Of a stretch of DNA of 64,000 nt, positions 1-8,771 are shown piece by piece (the first letter of the stretch is position 1; every line of letters begins with the position of its first letter). The position numbers were made by a program, and so were the translations under genes. Below the pieces are notes generated by a model, which made no database searches, was not told the DNA's origin, and saw only the letters and a list, made by a program, of their open reading frames with translations. The DNA comes from Sphingobacterium sp. CZ-2 (GTDB taxonomy: Bacteria; Bacteroidota; Bacteroidia; Sphingobacteriales; Sphingobacteriaceae), in assembly GCF_004526235.1 (NCBI RefSeq), contig NZ_CP038159.1, positions 248,001 to 312,000 on the forward strand, in the 5' to 3' direction.

Positions 1-742
1 AATTCTTACAGGTTGAGACGATGGATGGGTTCACCGAATTGACAGGTACGGTAACCCGGTTGTCAAATACGTAGCATTCGCCTTCAAAATCCTTTCCACC
101 AGCTTCTTTACCATATTTGATAATACCGCCATGCAATTGGTAAACATCTTCAAAACCTTCTTTCAATAATAATGCAGAAGCTTTCTCACATTTGATACCC
201 CCTGTACAATAGGTCAGGATCTTTTTACCTTTCAGATGCTCCAGTTCCTTCACTTTTTCAGGGAATTCGCGGAAATTATCGATATCTAACGTAACTGCAT
301 TCTTAAAACGGCCTACATTATGTTCGTAATTTGAACGAACATCCAGGATGACCACATCCTCCTCATCTTTCATCTGCATGAATTCCTGAGGCTCTAAATG
401 CTTACCAGTTTGTTTATTGGGGTCGATGATTTTCGGGTCACGCAGTCCGGAATGGACAATCTCCTCTTTGTAACGACAATGCATCTTGATAAAGGAAAGT
501 TCATCGACATTATCGATCTTAAATTCCGTTTTGGCAAAGCGAGGATCGGCATGTACCGCTTCCATATAGGCCTTACAAGCCTCAGGAGTACCGGATACTG
601 TACCGTTCAAACCTTCATCTGCGACGATGATACGGCCGACAAGACCTAGGGATTTACAAAATGCTAAATGATTATCCGCGAATTGTTCCGCGTTTTCGAT
701 AGGGCTGTAGCAATAGTACAGCAATGTTTGATATTGTGCCAT
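1..742 (-). CDS. trhO: tRNA uridine(34) hydroxylase TrhO (YceA/UPF0176 family), partial at window edge
   Basis: Oxygen-dependent hydroxylase that converts wobble uridine 34 of certain tRNAs toward 5-hydroxyuridine in the cytoplasm. Translation of the minus strand from the ATG at 742 gives MAQYQTLLYYCYSP and stays open to base 1, about 247 codons, so the C-terminus lies outside the window. The N-terminal domain carries VADEGLNGTVSG. It is followed by a rhodanese domain with VILDVRSNYE and the loop CTGGIKCEKAS, whose first Cys is the expected catalytic residue. Near the cut end VFDNRV and a Cys-containing segment (STCKN) match the start of the family's C-terminal cysteine region. It stands alone, about 90 bases beyond the stop of the next minus-strand gene. 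Identification is firm; only the end is missing. Confidence 0.92.
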   Translation of the reverse strand, partial: MAQYQTLLYYCYSPIENAEQFADNHLAFCKSLGLVGRIIVADEGLNGTVSGTPEACKAYMEAVHADPRFAKTEFKIDNVDELSFIKMHCRYKEEIVHSGLRDPKIIDPNKQTGKHLEPQEFMQMKDEEDVVILDVRSNYEHNVGRFKNAVTLDIDNFREFPEKVKELEHLKGKKILTYCTGGIKCEKASALLLKEGFEDVYQLHGGIIKYGKEAGGKDFEGECYVFDNRVTVPVNSVNPSIVSTCKN

Positions 743-831
743 ATATTCATTGATACCGCTGCAAACGGCGTTTAATGTTTTTAAATTTTATGCAAAGATA
801 AGGAAAATGAAAAAATAAAAATTGATGGCGA

Positions 832-1068
832 TCACTTTTTGATCAAGGGGGTCAATAAATACTCCAGCCCATTCAGTTTTATTTCGTAAAGTGTTTCCAA
901 TAAAACACCCAATTTACCCGCTGGAAAGCCATTTTTTTTGAACCATACGAGGTATGGCTCCGGTAATCGGCAAAGAAGATAACCTTGATATTTTCCGAAA
1001 GGCATCTTCATGTTGGCCAATTCCACCAAGATATTCGGATCCATAAAATTAGTCTCTTGTTTTGCCAT
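832..1068 (-). CDS. DUF3820 family small protein
   Basis: A 78-residue protein of the DUF3820 family, whose biochemical role is not established. The family signature is visible as MPFGKYQG followed by LPEPYLVWF, and the length is normal for the family. There is no signal peptide or membrane segment, so it should be cytoplasmic. Its start codon (1068) overlaps the last 20 bases of the upstream glycosyltransferase gene on the same strand, so the two are probably co-transcribed. That may be only a physical link rather than a functional one. Confidence 0.75.
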   Translation of the reverse strand: MAKQETNFMDPNILVELANMKMPFGKYQGYLLCRLPEPYLVWFKKNGFPAGKLGVLLETLYEIKLNGLEYLLTPLIKK

Positions 1069-1807
1069 GGGTCAATCGGTGTTTTAATAGGCGCAGGGCA
1101 ATGATTCCATGGTTGAGTAGATTTGGAATCGTACCATAATATTTTTTGAAGATCTCGTAACGCTCTTTTAAGCTTTGTTTATGCCTTTGTTGCGACATGC
1201 CTCCAACCAAATATTTGGCCACATAGTCTTTTACATTGACCGTTTTCTTCGCTTTTTTAGCTGCACGGATCACCCAGTCGATATCCGAGCTGAGTTTATA
1301 TTGCATGTCATACGGTTCTGCAATTTCCCTTTTGACATAGATCGCCTGATGGCATACATTCATCCCGTATTTGAAGGACTTCCAATCAAAGGTATCTGGG
1401 CATTTGTGTCGACGATCGCCCAGGATCTCCCGATCTTCATTGACCAATTTGGTCTCGCCATAATAGATATCTGCATCTTCTCCGGAATTAAAAACCTTTT
1501 CCAAGGTGTCAGGGGCATAAAGTTCATCCCCAGAATTGAGGAAGAGTACATAATCGCCTGTTGCCAAGCGTAATCCCTTGTTCATGGCATCGTAGATACC
1601 TTTATCCTTTTCGGAAACAAGAACGGTGATATGATCTTTGTATTCCTGGATGACATCCAAGGTTCCATCATTGGAATTTCCATCGATGACAAGGTATTCT
1701 ATATTTGGATAGGTTTGCTGAGCAACCGATTCCAAGGTATACCTAATATCACGTACATTATTGTACACTATGGTAATGATGGATATTTTGGGTTTTGCGA
1801 ATGTCAT
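1049..1807 (-). CDS. Glycosyltransferase family 2 protein (WcaA-like)
   Basis: GT-A fold glycosyltransferase likely to transfer a sugar from a nucleotide-sugar during surface polysaccharide synthesis at the cytoplasmic face of the inner membrane. The protein opens with KISIITIVYNNVRDI, the nucleotide-binding strand of GT2 enzymes, followed by IEYLVIDGNSNDGT and the GDYVLFLNSGDEL segment (DxD-like region). About 252 residues from the chosen ATG at 1807. An in-frame extension to 1870 adds a hydrophobic stretch before the conserved MTFAKPKISI and looks non-coding. The donor and acceptor cannot be read from sequence. It is the first of several polysaccharide genes between 1 and 7.9 kb, although it points away from the FkbM-to-CapA run. 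Confidence 0.85.
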   Translation of the reverse strand: MTFAKPKISIITIVYNNVRDIRYTLESVAQQTYPNIEYLVIDGNSNDGTLDVIQEYKDHITVLVSEKDKGIYDAMNKGLRLATGDYVLFLNSGDELYAPDTLEKVFNSGEDADIYYGETKLVNEDREILGDRRHKCPDTFDWKSFKYGMNVCHQAIYVKREIAEPYDMQYKLSSDIDWVIRAAKKAKKTVNVKDYVAKYLVGGMSQQRHKQSLKERYEIFKKYYGTIPNLLNHGIIALRLLKHRLTHGKTRD

Positions 1808-2215
1808 GATGGATTGTAATGCAACGGCACAAAAATAGGGAATTAAGTGGAAATAAATATTATCTAACAAGTTGGCTTCGCTGCTAAAGCATACTGAAAG
1901 TAATGTTAAAGTATGTAAATCCTATGCTTCGCATACTTTTCAATGTTTTAACCTTGCTTTAAGCCTACTTAAATAACGATTCTAACCCAAAATCAATCAC
2001 ATATTGAACCATGAAGTCCTGAACCACGCTAAGAAAATGGATAATAATCGTTATGATGTGTCCATTCCGACATCAAATGTAAGCACATTTTAAATAATAA
2101 AGGACCAATATAAAAACGGAGAGCATTGATTAATTAAATATAAATGCTAATTTAAAGCGAGATTTTAATCCATTTATAAATTTAGGTCATAGTTATTCCA
2201 GGTCTCCAAGAAAAT
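1808..2215. other. Intergenic region between divergent genes with dispersed-repeat copy
   Basis: About 400 bases without a convincing gene. It separates the minus-strand GT2 gene from the plus-strand FkbM gene and must hold both promoters, although no clear TAnnTTTG box was seen. It contains a copy of a dispersed 21-base motif (1895-1915) also found at 25333-25353, and short palindromic pieces such as TATGCTTCGCATA near 1922-1934. Confidence 0.6.
1895..1915 (+). repeat. Dispersed intergenic repeat, copy 1
   Basis: The 21 bases here differ at one position from 25333-25353. The shared core reads GAAAGTAATG followed by T or G and then AAAGTATG. Both copies lie in AT-rich intergenic DNA between unrelated genes. 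With only two clear copies in the window, its nature (remnant of a mobile repeat or chance) is open. Confidence 0.5.
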
Positions 2216-2914
2216 ATGTCAACACTTAAACAAACCATTCTAAAATACTTTCCTGTCCATAAATTTTTCCATGCACGATCTTTTTCCCAAGAAGGGGAGG
2301 ATATGGTTATTCGTGGATTTTACGAAGCTAAAAAAGGATATAAAGGTGTTTATGTAGACGTGGGTGCCCACCATCCTTACCGTTTTTCCAATACGAACTA
2401 CTTTTATAAAAAAGGATGGCGCGGAATCAATATTGAACCCTCACCTGATGCCATGCGTTGGTTTAAATGGTTCAGACCCAAGGATGTGAATCTGAATATC
2501 GGCATCAGCGAAAGCCCTCAGGAATTGACCTATTACTGTTTCAACGAACCTGCATTGAATGGGTTCTCCCAAGAAGTTTCGGAAAGTAGGGATGGTTTGC
2601 ACGCCAAATATCACCTCTTAAAGACCATTCCAGTTCCTACCTTGCCTTTGTCGGATGTGCTGGATAAATATTTAGCTCCTGGAAAACAGATCGACTTTCT
2701 TTCAGTAGACGCGGAAGGGTTTGACCTGATTGTCCTTAAATCCAATAATTGGGAAAAATATAAACCGATTTTCGTGTTGGTGGAAGAAGAACTCTCTATT
2801 CCAGAATTGAATAAGTCAGAGGTTTACCAATTGATGCTGAGTAAGGGATATTCCTTAGTAGCAAAAACAAAACGGACCTTGTTTTTTAAACGCAGCGATC
2901 TCACGAATTTTTAA
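2216..2914 (+). CDS. FkbM family SAM-dependent methyltransferase
   Basis: Probable O-methyltransferase acting on a sugar of a surface glycan. The Rossmann SAM-binding motif is visible as GVYVDVGAHHPYRFSNT at about residues 42-58, followed by INIEPSP (acidic residue expected to bind SAM) and later DFLSVDAEGFDLIVL, a pattern typical of FkbM proteins. It is 232 residues, a usual length, with no signal peptide. It converges on the minus-strand glycosyltransferase at 2948-3874, only 33 bases apart. Within this polysaccharide cluster it is best read as a tailoring enzyme; the methylated position is unknown. Confidence 0.85.
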   Translation: MSTLKQTILKYFPVHKFFHARSFSQEGEDMVIRGFYEAKKGYKGVYVDVGAHHPYRFSNTNYFYKKGWRGINIEPSPDAMRWFKWFRPKDVNLNIGISESPQELTYYCFNEPALNGFSQEVSESRDGLHAKYHLLKTIPVPTLPLSDVLDKYLAPGKQIDFLSVDAEGFDLIVLKSNNWEKYKPIFVLVEEELSIPELNKSEVYQLMLSKGYSLVAKTKRTLFFKRSDLTNF

Positions 2915-2947
2915 TTTTTTTATCTCGCTAAATTTAAATCCATCGAT

Positions 2948-3874
2948 CTAGGAGATTTTCGATTTCTTGGCTTTATAGGCATTGATCTTTTTCTCTAAGA
3001 ACCTGGCCAAACGCTCAAAGAAGGTACCTTTCCGATGTTTGTAGAAATGTTTGATGGCCGCATAGGCCGTTGGATCTTCCTGAATGACGCTAGGAAAGCG
3101 CTGCACAGGTTTGGTAGATAGCTCCACACGATATACCTGATCAACATCTGAGTGGGTACCAGAACCATCTGTGCCGGTATTTTGAATAAAAGATCGACGA
3201 GGATATAACACTAATCCCTGCTGATTAAAAATGGATAGATACCAACGTATTGCCCAGGAATTGATCTTTCCAGCCTTAAATTGCTGTACCTGCTTCCAAA
3301 AATTCTCCGTTCCGTCCACACTGAAAGCCTTGCGATCTTTACGCTTAAAATCTTTCGTCAATTCTTCAATATCCGGATTGAAATGCTTCCAGGCTCTTTC
3401 CCACGTTGCCCAGCCCCAGCTATTGGCTACCCGAAAAAAGAAGGATTGCTGAAGGCTTTTAGGCCTTTCTACAGGATACATATAACCCGAAATCTCCATG
3501 ACCCGCTCTTCATCTACATACCTGTCCAGCGCATCATTGAAATATTGTAAAGCAAATGGCGAAGTTTCCAGATCGTCCTCCAGAACAATGATCCTGCCGT
3601 GTTTTTGTATAACCTGACTGACGCCATCGATAATGCTATTTGCCAGACCTTTATTCTGTGCCCTTTCAATGATGTAAATATGTTTGAATTTCCAAGGCTC
3701 CCGGATTAAGGAGCGGACTTGGTTCACCATATCGATGTCGTTTGCTGATTTAGGTCCATCAGAAAAAATATACAGATCAGATTCTTCTGCCAAAGGGTTG
3801 GCCTCTAAAGCTGTCAATGTTTTTCTCGTATGTTGGGGTCTATTATAAACAAAAAGTGCGATCGGTGCTAACAT
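2948..3874 (-). CDS. Glycosyltransferase (GT-A fold, GNT-I/GT2-like)
   Basis: Predicted glycosyltransferase of a family that starts APIALFVYNRPQHTRKTL and has the acidic metal/nucleotide-sugar motif VLEDDLETSPFAL. A conserved SWGWATWERAW segment follows, as in many Bacteroidota surface-polysaccharide transferases. The ATG at 3874 gives 308 residues. A TTG seven codons upstream is possible but less natural. The C-terminus is rich in Lys and Arg, fitting a peripheral membrane association. It is transcribed opposite to its neighbours, between the FkbM methyltransferase and the flippase. The sugar transferred cannot be deduced. Confidence 0.8.
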   Translation of the reverse strand: MLAPIALFVYNRPQHTRKTLTALEANPLAEESDLYIFSDGPKSANDIDMVNQVRSLIREPWKFKHIYIIERAQNKGLANSIIDGVSQVIQKHGRIIVLEDDLETSPFALQYFNDALDRYVDEERVMEISGYMYPVERPKSLQQSFFFRVANSWGWATWERAWKHFNPDIEELTKDFKRKDRKAFSVDGTENFWKQVQQFKAGKINSWAIRWYLSIFNQQGLVLYPRRSFIQNTGTDGSGTHSDVDQVYRVELSTKPVQRFPSVIQEDPTAYAAIKHFYKHRKGTFFERLARFLEKKINAYKAKKSKIS

Positions 3875-3935
3875 GTATTCTCGAAAATCAATCAATTCAA
3901 AATCAAATATATGGAGATAAAGTCGGAATCTTTCC

Positions 3936-3943
3936 TAAATTTG
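3936..3943 (+). promoter_or_regulatory. Candidate -7 promoter box for the flippase operon
   Basis: TAAATTTG fits the Bacteroidota -7 consensus TAnnTTTG and lies 16 bases before the ATG of the flippase gene. No good -33 TTTG is seen at the right distance, so support is partial. Confidence 0.3.
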
Positions 3944-3959
3944 CTGATTATACCATTTC

Positions 3960-5414
3960 ATGAGCGAAAACGCAAAAAACATAACCATTAAGGGGCTTTT
4001 TTGGAATGCCATAGATCGGTTTGGCTATCAGGTCATAACCAATCTGACCACCATTGTGCTGGCAAGAATCTTCGCTCCTGATGATTTTGGGGTCATTTAT
4101 GTCCTGGCTATCTTTACCACTATTGCTACTTCCTTGGTGGATTCGGGCCTCGCGACATCGCTCGTGCGATCAAAAGTGGTTAAGGATGTCGACTATTCCA
4201 CCATGTTTGTCTTCAACCTGCTTGTTAGTGGTGCTATTTATCTGATACTATTTATTGCCGCGCCCTATCTGGAAGAACTCTATCAGATCAATAACCTCAG
4301 CCTATATGCCCGGATTTTATTCCTGCAGATTTTGGTCCAAGCCTTTGGGATTGTCCAATATGTAAAGATGCTTAAGAGCTTTCAGTTCAACCTGACAGCC
4401 AGGGTAAACTTTATTGCGGTTTTAGGCTCTGCTATCGTGGTCGTTTTTTTGGCCTGGATGGGATTGGGATTTTGGGGGCTTTTATTGCAAGCTGTATTGT
4501 ATGCCTTCTTCCGCTCCGTCCTGTTATGGGTATGGGGAAATTGGAAGCTGGATTTATCGTTCAGTAAGGAGTCCATGCGGACGCATTGGGGATTTTCCAT
4601 CTCCTTCATGATCTCCAACCTGTTAGGGAAACTCCTGAGCCCTTTGTACAATAATTTATTAAAGATGAATTATACCACCGAGGATGTAGGAATTTATGGT
4701 ATGGCAAATAAATTGGGAGAATCGCCTAATTTGTTGATTTCTTCAGTCGTCCAAGGGACAACCTTATCTACCTTGACTCCGCTACAGGATGATTTCCCAC
4801 GCTTTTTGAATGCCTGCCGGAAAACCATGTCTTCACTTGCGTTTTTACTTTTTCCGGTAAGTTTTCTGGCTATTTGTGTTGCTGAACCGGCATTTCAGAC
4901 GCTTTTAAAGGAAAAATGGAATGATGCCATTCCGCTGTTCCAATGGCTTTGTTTCGCTGGCTTATTCATTTCCCTGACGGATATGAATGTAAATTTTCTG
5001 AACATCAAGGGAAAGTCGAAATTCGCCCTGGTACTGGAGGTCATCAAGGTTGGATCTGCAGTAGGGATTTTCTTTTTTACCTATCAGCATGGATTATTAG
5101 CGGTTGTTTTTGGTCAATTAGCAATTCGCATCCTGTGTTATATCATTGCTGCCAGCATGAGTGTTAAAGTTTATGGATATACGATCTTTGCCCAGGCAAA
5201 AGACCTTTTTTCTTCTTTTCTGATTAGCTTGCTCGCTGCGGTCATTGCTTATTTGCCGCTATATTTCGGTTGGATTCACAATAACTTGTTCCTATTGGTG
5301 GTACAAACCCTTATATTCGCTTTGATTTACATCGGCATAAACCACATGATCAAAAACCAGATTTGGATGGAGGTGCTGGATTTGGCAAAAAAGAAAATAT
5401 CTAAAAAAGTTTAA
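3960..5414 (+). CDS. Polysaccharide flippase (Wzx/WzxC-like, MOP superfamily)
   Basis: A 484-residue integral membrane protein predicted to flip lipid-linked oligosaccharide units across the inner membrane. Many hydrophobic helices run through its length. The opening (KGLFWNAIDRFGYQVITNLTTIVLARIFAPDDFGVIYV) and an LLGKLLSPLYNNLL region are typical of the lipopolysaccharide-biosynthesis flippase (WzxC-type) group. Its TAA overlaps the ATG of the next gene by one base (5414), so translation is probably coupled with the asparagine-synthase-like gene and then the CapA-like gene. It is the transport step of the 2-8 kb cluster. Confidence 0.88.
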   Translation: MSENAKNITIKGLFWNAIDRFGYQVITNLTTIVLARIFAPDDFGVIYVLAIFTTIATSLVDSGLATSLVRSKVVKDVDYSTMFVFNLLVSGAIYLILFIAAPYLEELYQINNLSLYARILFLQILVQAFGIVQYVKMLKSFQFNLTARVNFIAVLGSAIVVVFLAWMGLGFWGLLLQAVLYAFFRSVLLWVWGNWKLDLSFSKESMRTHWGFSISFMISNLLGKLLSPLYNNLLKMNYTTEDVGIYGMANKLGESPNLLISSVVQGTTLSTLTPLQDDFPRFLNACRKTMSSLAFLLFPVSFLAICVAEPAFQTLLKEKWNDAIPLFQWLCFAGLFISLTDMNVNFLNIKGKSKFALVLEVIKVGSAVGIFFFTYQHGLLAVVFGQLAIRILCYIIAASMSVKVYGYTIFAQAKDLFSSFLISLLAAVIAYLPLYFGWIHNNLFLLVVQTLIFALIYIGINHMIKNQIWMEVLDLAKKKISKKV

Positions 5415-6778
5415 TGGAAGTTGCAAAAGGAAATTGGGTTGGTTACGAAACGGTATTTTACCATGAAAAAACTGGAAAATTCAGCCAGGATATCAATGAG
5501 GTAATTGATTATACCAATTTGGAGATCGATCCAGAAGGATTGGCGGCCTATCTCGATTTCGGATACAGTGTATTTGGGCATACTCCGGTTAAATATGTTC
5601 GATTTTTATTGCCGAATCAGACCCTGCTGTTGAAAGATGGAAAATTGGAGGTTAGGGAAGAATCCGATTCCACCATCCAATTGATTGGTAAAAAAAGTCA
5701 AGAGGATGATGTATTTGCGAAGTTGCATCAATCGTTGAACAGCTGGGCTTCTGGATTTGAGGAAGATATTCTGATACCGACCAGTGGTGGGTTTGACTCT
5801 CGACTAATGAATGTGCTGATCGATGATAAATCTCGTATCCATGCCTATACCTATGGAACCTCCTTTAACCAAGGGCTTTCTCGGGAATCGGTGTATGCGG
5901 GATTATTGTCCGAACGCTTGGGCACACAATGGTCCAGAATTCCTTTGGGCATTTTCAATGTGTATATGGAGCAGTGGTATGACCAATTTGGTCCTGCAGT
6001 AGGCGCATCGGGAACTTACCATATGGAGTTCTACCAAAAAATCAAGGAAAAGGAGAATTTCAAAAAACTTCACTTATTAAGTGGGATTATCGGCGATGCC
6101 TGGGCCGGTGCGGTACATGTACCGATGATCCATTCCGCTCAGGAATATAGAACCTTAGGCTATACCCACGGTATGAGTGCCAACTCCAAGTTGGCGATGG
6201 ACGTAGATTACCTATCTATTGTGGAGCCTGTTTTTGATAAACAGAAAGATCATCTGAAGGATCCTGATTTCCGGATTATTACCGCCATGCGAACCAAGAT
6301 GATGTTGTTGCAATACCTGATCTCAGTGCCTTCCAAAATGGGCTTTCCTGGATATTCCCCTTTCGTGGAGGAAGAGATTGCCCTGGCGATGTTGAACCTT
6401 CCGAAGGAAAGAAAAGAGAACAGAAATTGGCAAAGGGATTTCTTCCGCAAAAACAACCTGCTTTTTGAAGAAGAGAAACATAAATATACCTATCAGAATT
6501 CGTTGAACTACTATTCCTTGTTGCATGAGGACCTGGCACCTTTGGATGTGGACCTCTTAAAGGAACATCTAAAACCAGCTTACCTGGAATGGATAAATAG
6601 TAAGATTCAGCATATTGGCAAGAAGGAAAGGGTTTTCCAGACCTTGATGCATACCCCTAAGGTTAAGGGTGTCCTTAAATTATTGGGGGCAAAGAATGAA
6701 CTGTTGGAAGCTTATTTTGCTTATATTACCATAAAACCGATCGAGATTCTATTAAAAAAGAGAGAGAAACATGCCTAA
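5414..6778 (+). CDS. Asparagine-synthase-like ATP-pyrophosphatase domain protein
   Basis: A 454-residue protein with the PP-loop of asparagine synthetase class B enzymes, ILIPTSGGFDSRLMNVL (about residues 122-138), which binds ATP for adenylation and amide transfer. A GIIGDAWAG segment lies further on. The N-terminus does not begin with Met-Cys, so the Cys2 nucleophile of the glutaminase domain is absent, and that domain appears reduced. It therefore probably does not take ammonia from glutamine as AsnB does. Such proteins are common in exopolysaccharide clusters, where they may amidate or otherwise modify a sugar acid or peptide; the exact reaction is unknown. It overlaps the flippase gene by 1 base and the CapA-like gene by 8 bases. 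Confidence 0.82.
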   Translation: MEVAKGNWVGYETVFYHEKTGKFSQDINEVIDYTNLEIDPEGLAAYLDFGYSVFGHTPVKYVRFLLPNQTLLLKDGKLEVREESDSTIQLIGKKSQEDDVFAKLHQSLNSWASGFEEDILIPTSGGFDSRLMNVLIDDKSRIHAYTYGTSFNQGLSRESVYAGLLSERLGTQWSRIPLGIFNVYMEQWYDQFGPAVGASGTYHMEFYQKIKEKENFKKLHLLSGIIGDAWAGAVHVPMIHSAQEYRTLGYTHGMSANSKLAMDVDYLSIVEPVFDKQKDHLKDPDFRIITAMRTKMMLLQYLISVPSKMGFPGYSPFVEEEIALAMLNLPKERKENRNWQRDFFRKNNLLFEEEKHKYTYQNSLNYYSLLHEDLAPLDVDLLKEHLKPAYLEWINSKIQHIGKKERVFQTLMHTPKVKGVLKLLGAKNELLEAYFAYITIKPIEILLKKREKHA

Positions 6779-7874
6779 ACAACATAAACTTCTTTTTGCT
6801 GGGGATGTGGTGATGAACAGTAAACCCGAATTTTCGGCTGCCTTACAGCAGTTATTGGCTTCGGCCACTGTTTTGTCCTGCAATTTTGAAGCGCCAGTTG
6901 CGGGCTATGGCAAGGCTATTGCCAAAACCGGACCGCATGTTGGTCAGGATCCTCTGGCAATCAATTGGCTATACCAAGAAGGTTTTAACCTGTTCTCATT
7001 AGCCAATAACCATATCAACGATTATGGAAAGGAAGCTTTAAAAAAGACCATTTCCTTATTTAAAAAGGGTGATGTAGTTGGAGCTGGTGATGAACGGGAA
7101 GCGTTAGAGCCTGTTGTTCGTGAGCTGGAAGGTGTAAGGTTCGCTTTTATGGCTTTTGGGGAGAATGGTTATGGAGCATTGAACGGAGATCGATCTTACG
7201 GTCATGCTTGGGTGAATGCCGAAGGTGTTGATGAAAAGATTAGGCGCTGTAAAGAAAAGGTTGATGTCCTGATCGTCCAGGTGCATGCTGGTGTGGAATT
7301 GTTGGATGTTCCTATCCCAGAATGGAAAACCCGTTATCAGGAATTGATCGAAGCTGGTGCTGATGTGGTTGTGGGACATCATCCCCATGTGCTTCAAGGA
7401 ATAGAAACCTATAAAGGGAAACTCATCTGTTACAGCTTGGGTAACTTTTATTTTGATTATCCATCAAACCATCCGCAGTGGAATACCGGGGGATTATTAG
7501 AGCTCCAATTTGAAGGAAAGGAACTTTCCGGCTTTCAGATGCATGTGGTTGAAAAGAAGGGAGCTCAATTGGATCTGCTTTCAGAAGCTGCTATGAATCT
7601 TTTGCAGCATCTACAAGAAAAATTGGAAGGTAATGATTACCTGGAATTGGTAGACCGCTTTGCTGTGCAGGAATGGGATAAGCATCACCTTGGATATTAT
7701 GCAAAACCATTTAATGGTTTAATGAGCTATTCTCCGAAAGGGATTTTAAAACATCTTAAACGCAGTATTTTTAACCGTAAGGTGGATTATAACATGATCT
7801 GGCATAACCTATTTATCGAAAGCAACAAATGGCTCGTGGAAAGAGCCATTCGTAAAAAAATGTCTGATAAATAA
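6771..7874 (+). CDS. CapA/PgsA-type metallophosphatase family protein
   Basis: A 367-residue protein of the CapA family (calcineurin-like fold, related to Bacillus poly-gamma-glutamate protein PgsA/CapA). Conserved blocks are LLFAGDVVMN near the start, SCNFEAPV, LFSLANNHINDYG, and VVVGHHPHVLQGIE, followed by CYSLGNFYFDY. These hold the Asp, Asn and His residues expected at the metal site. Unlike PgsA it has no N-terminal membrane anchor or signal peptide. It overlaps the asparagine-synthase-like gene, so the two may work on the same modification. In polysaccharide clusters CapA proteins are often of unknown function; a hydrolase or export role is inference. Confidence 0.85.
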   Translation: MPKQHKLLFAGDVVMNSKPEFSAALQQLLASATVLSCNFEAPVAGYGKAIAKTGPHVGQDPLAINWLYQEGFNLFSLANNHINDYGKEALKKTISLFKKGDVVGAGDEREALEPVVRELEGVRFAFMAFGENGYGALNGDRSYGHAWVNAEGVDEKIRRCKEKVDVLIVQVHAGVELLDVPIPEWKTRYQELIEAGADVVVGHHPHVLQGIETYKGKLICYSLGNFYFDYPSNHPQWNTGGLLELQFEGKELSGFQMHVVEKKGAQLDLLSEAAMNLLQHLQEKLEGNDYLELVDRFAVQEWDKHHLGYYAKPFNGLMSYSPKGILKHLKRSIFNRKVDYNMIWHNLFIESNKWLVERAIRKKMSDK

Positions 7875-7884
7875 GTGCCTCCCG

Positions 7885-7919
7885 CGTCATTGCGAGGAGG
7901 TACGACGAAGCAATCTTCC
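7885..7919 (+). repeat. REP-like palindromic repeat, single arm
   Basis: The segment beginning CGTCATTGCGAGGAGG and ending GAAGCAATCTTCC matches both arms of the inverted repeat at 25457-25545. This type of GTCATTGCGAGG...GAAGCAATC element is widespread in intergenic DNA of many bacteria, including Bacteroidota. Here only one arm is present, just after the CapA-like gene. Confidence 0.75.
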
Positions 7920-7924
7920 TAACC

Positions 7925-7956
7925 AACCTTCCGAAAAACAAACCTTCCGAAAAACC
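7925..7956 (+). repeat. 16-bp tandem repeat, two copies
   Basis: AACCTTCCGAAAAACA is followed directly by AACCTTCCGAAAAACC, two 16-base units differing at the last base. They lie in the short gap between the REP-like arm and the stop of the convergent DeoR-family gene. Confidence 0.7.
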
Positions 7957-7963
7957 AATCTCC

Positions 7964-8707
7964 TTAAATAACCGTTATCTGATTACTAAAATCCTTCAAA
8001 CTCGGATGTTTAGGATCAAGATCCGTAATCAAATAATTAATATCCTTTAAAGGACACACCCGCATCTTCTGGTTCGAATTCAATTTCTCCACAATACTCA
8101 ACACCCCAAGTTTTTTGGAACACTTGATCATCGCCTTCTTGATTTGTACTACTTCCCAATCCGAATCCGTGATCCCTTCCTCTACAGAAAGACTATTTGT
8201 TCCCAATAAACACAAATCCACCTTGATCTCCGATAGCTCGTTGATCACCTGAGAACCCGTTACCACATTCGTATTCCTGGATAACTTTCCACCCAACAAA
8301 ATCACCTCAATATTCTCTTTTTCTGCCAATTCCAAAGCTACCAAAGGACTAATGGTAAAAAAGGTACATTGCACATCTTTGGGTACCAATCGGGCCAACT
8401 CAATCATGCTTGTTCCTCCACCCACAAGTACGGTCATCCCACTCTTGATCAGGGTTATAGCCTTAGAAGCAATCTCTTTTTTTGCCTCTTTTGCATATAC
8501 ATTTCCTTCTTGAAAAGGGTATTGGAAAGACCTCGAAAGGGCACCGCCATAAACTTTTAGAACTTGCCCGCTCTCTGCTAATTCATTCAGATCTCTTCGG
8601 ATCGTATCCTCTGAAACGTTCAATTGAACACTTAAATCTGAAGACAATACCTTATTATGGATATTGATCTGATGTATGATGTAGGCTTGCCTTTCTTCTT
8701 TTAACAT
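7964..8707 (-). CDS. DeoR/GlpR family transcriptional regulator
   Basis: A 247-residue repressor-type protein. The N-terminal helix-turn-helix (KEERQAYIIHQI to SEDTIRRDLNELAESGQVLKVYGGA) is the DeoR family signature. The C-terminal DeoRC effector domain contains the GGGTSMIELARL and LLGGKLSRNTNVVTG motifs, which bind phosphorylated sugars in characterised members. No sugar-catabolism operon is adjacent, so its target is not clear from context. A role in amino-sugar or MurNAc control elsewhere in the window would be speculation. Upstream it faces the divergent-free gap before the repeat protein gene on the same strand. Confidence 0.88.
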   Translation of the reverse strand: MLKEERQAYIIHQINIHNKVLSSDLSVQLNVSEDTIRRDLNELAESGQVLKVYGGALSRSFQYPFQEGNVYAKEAKKEIASKAITLIKSGMTVLVGGGTSMIELARLVPKDVQCTFFTISPLVALELAEKENIEVILLGGKLSRNTNVVTGSQVINELSEIKVDLCLLGTNSLSVEEGITDSDWEVVQIKKAMIKCSKKLGVLSIVEKLNSNQKMRVCPLKDINYLITDLDPKHPSLKDFSNQITVI

Positions 8708-8771
8708 AATTATTCGTTGACTTTGGGGTATAAAAATATGAAAATATTCCTAAGTGTAATCAGGTATCTAC

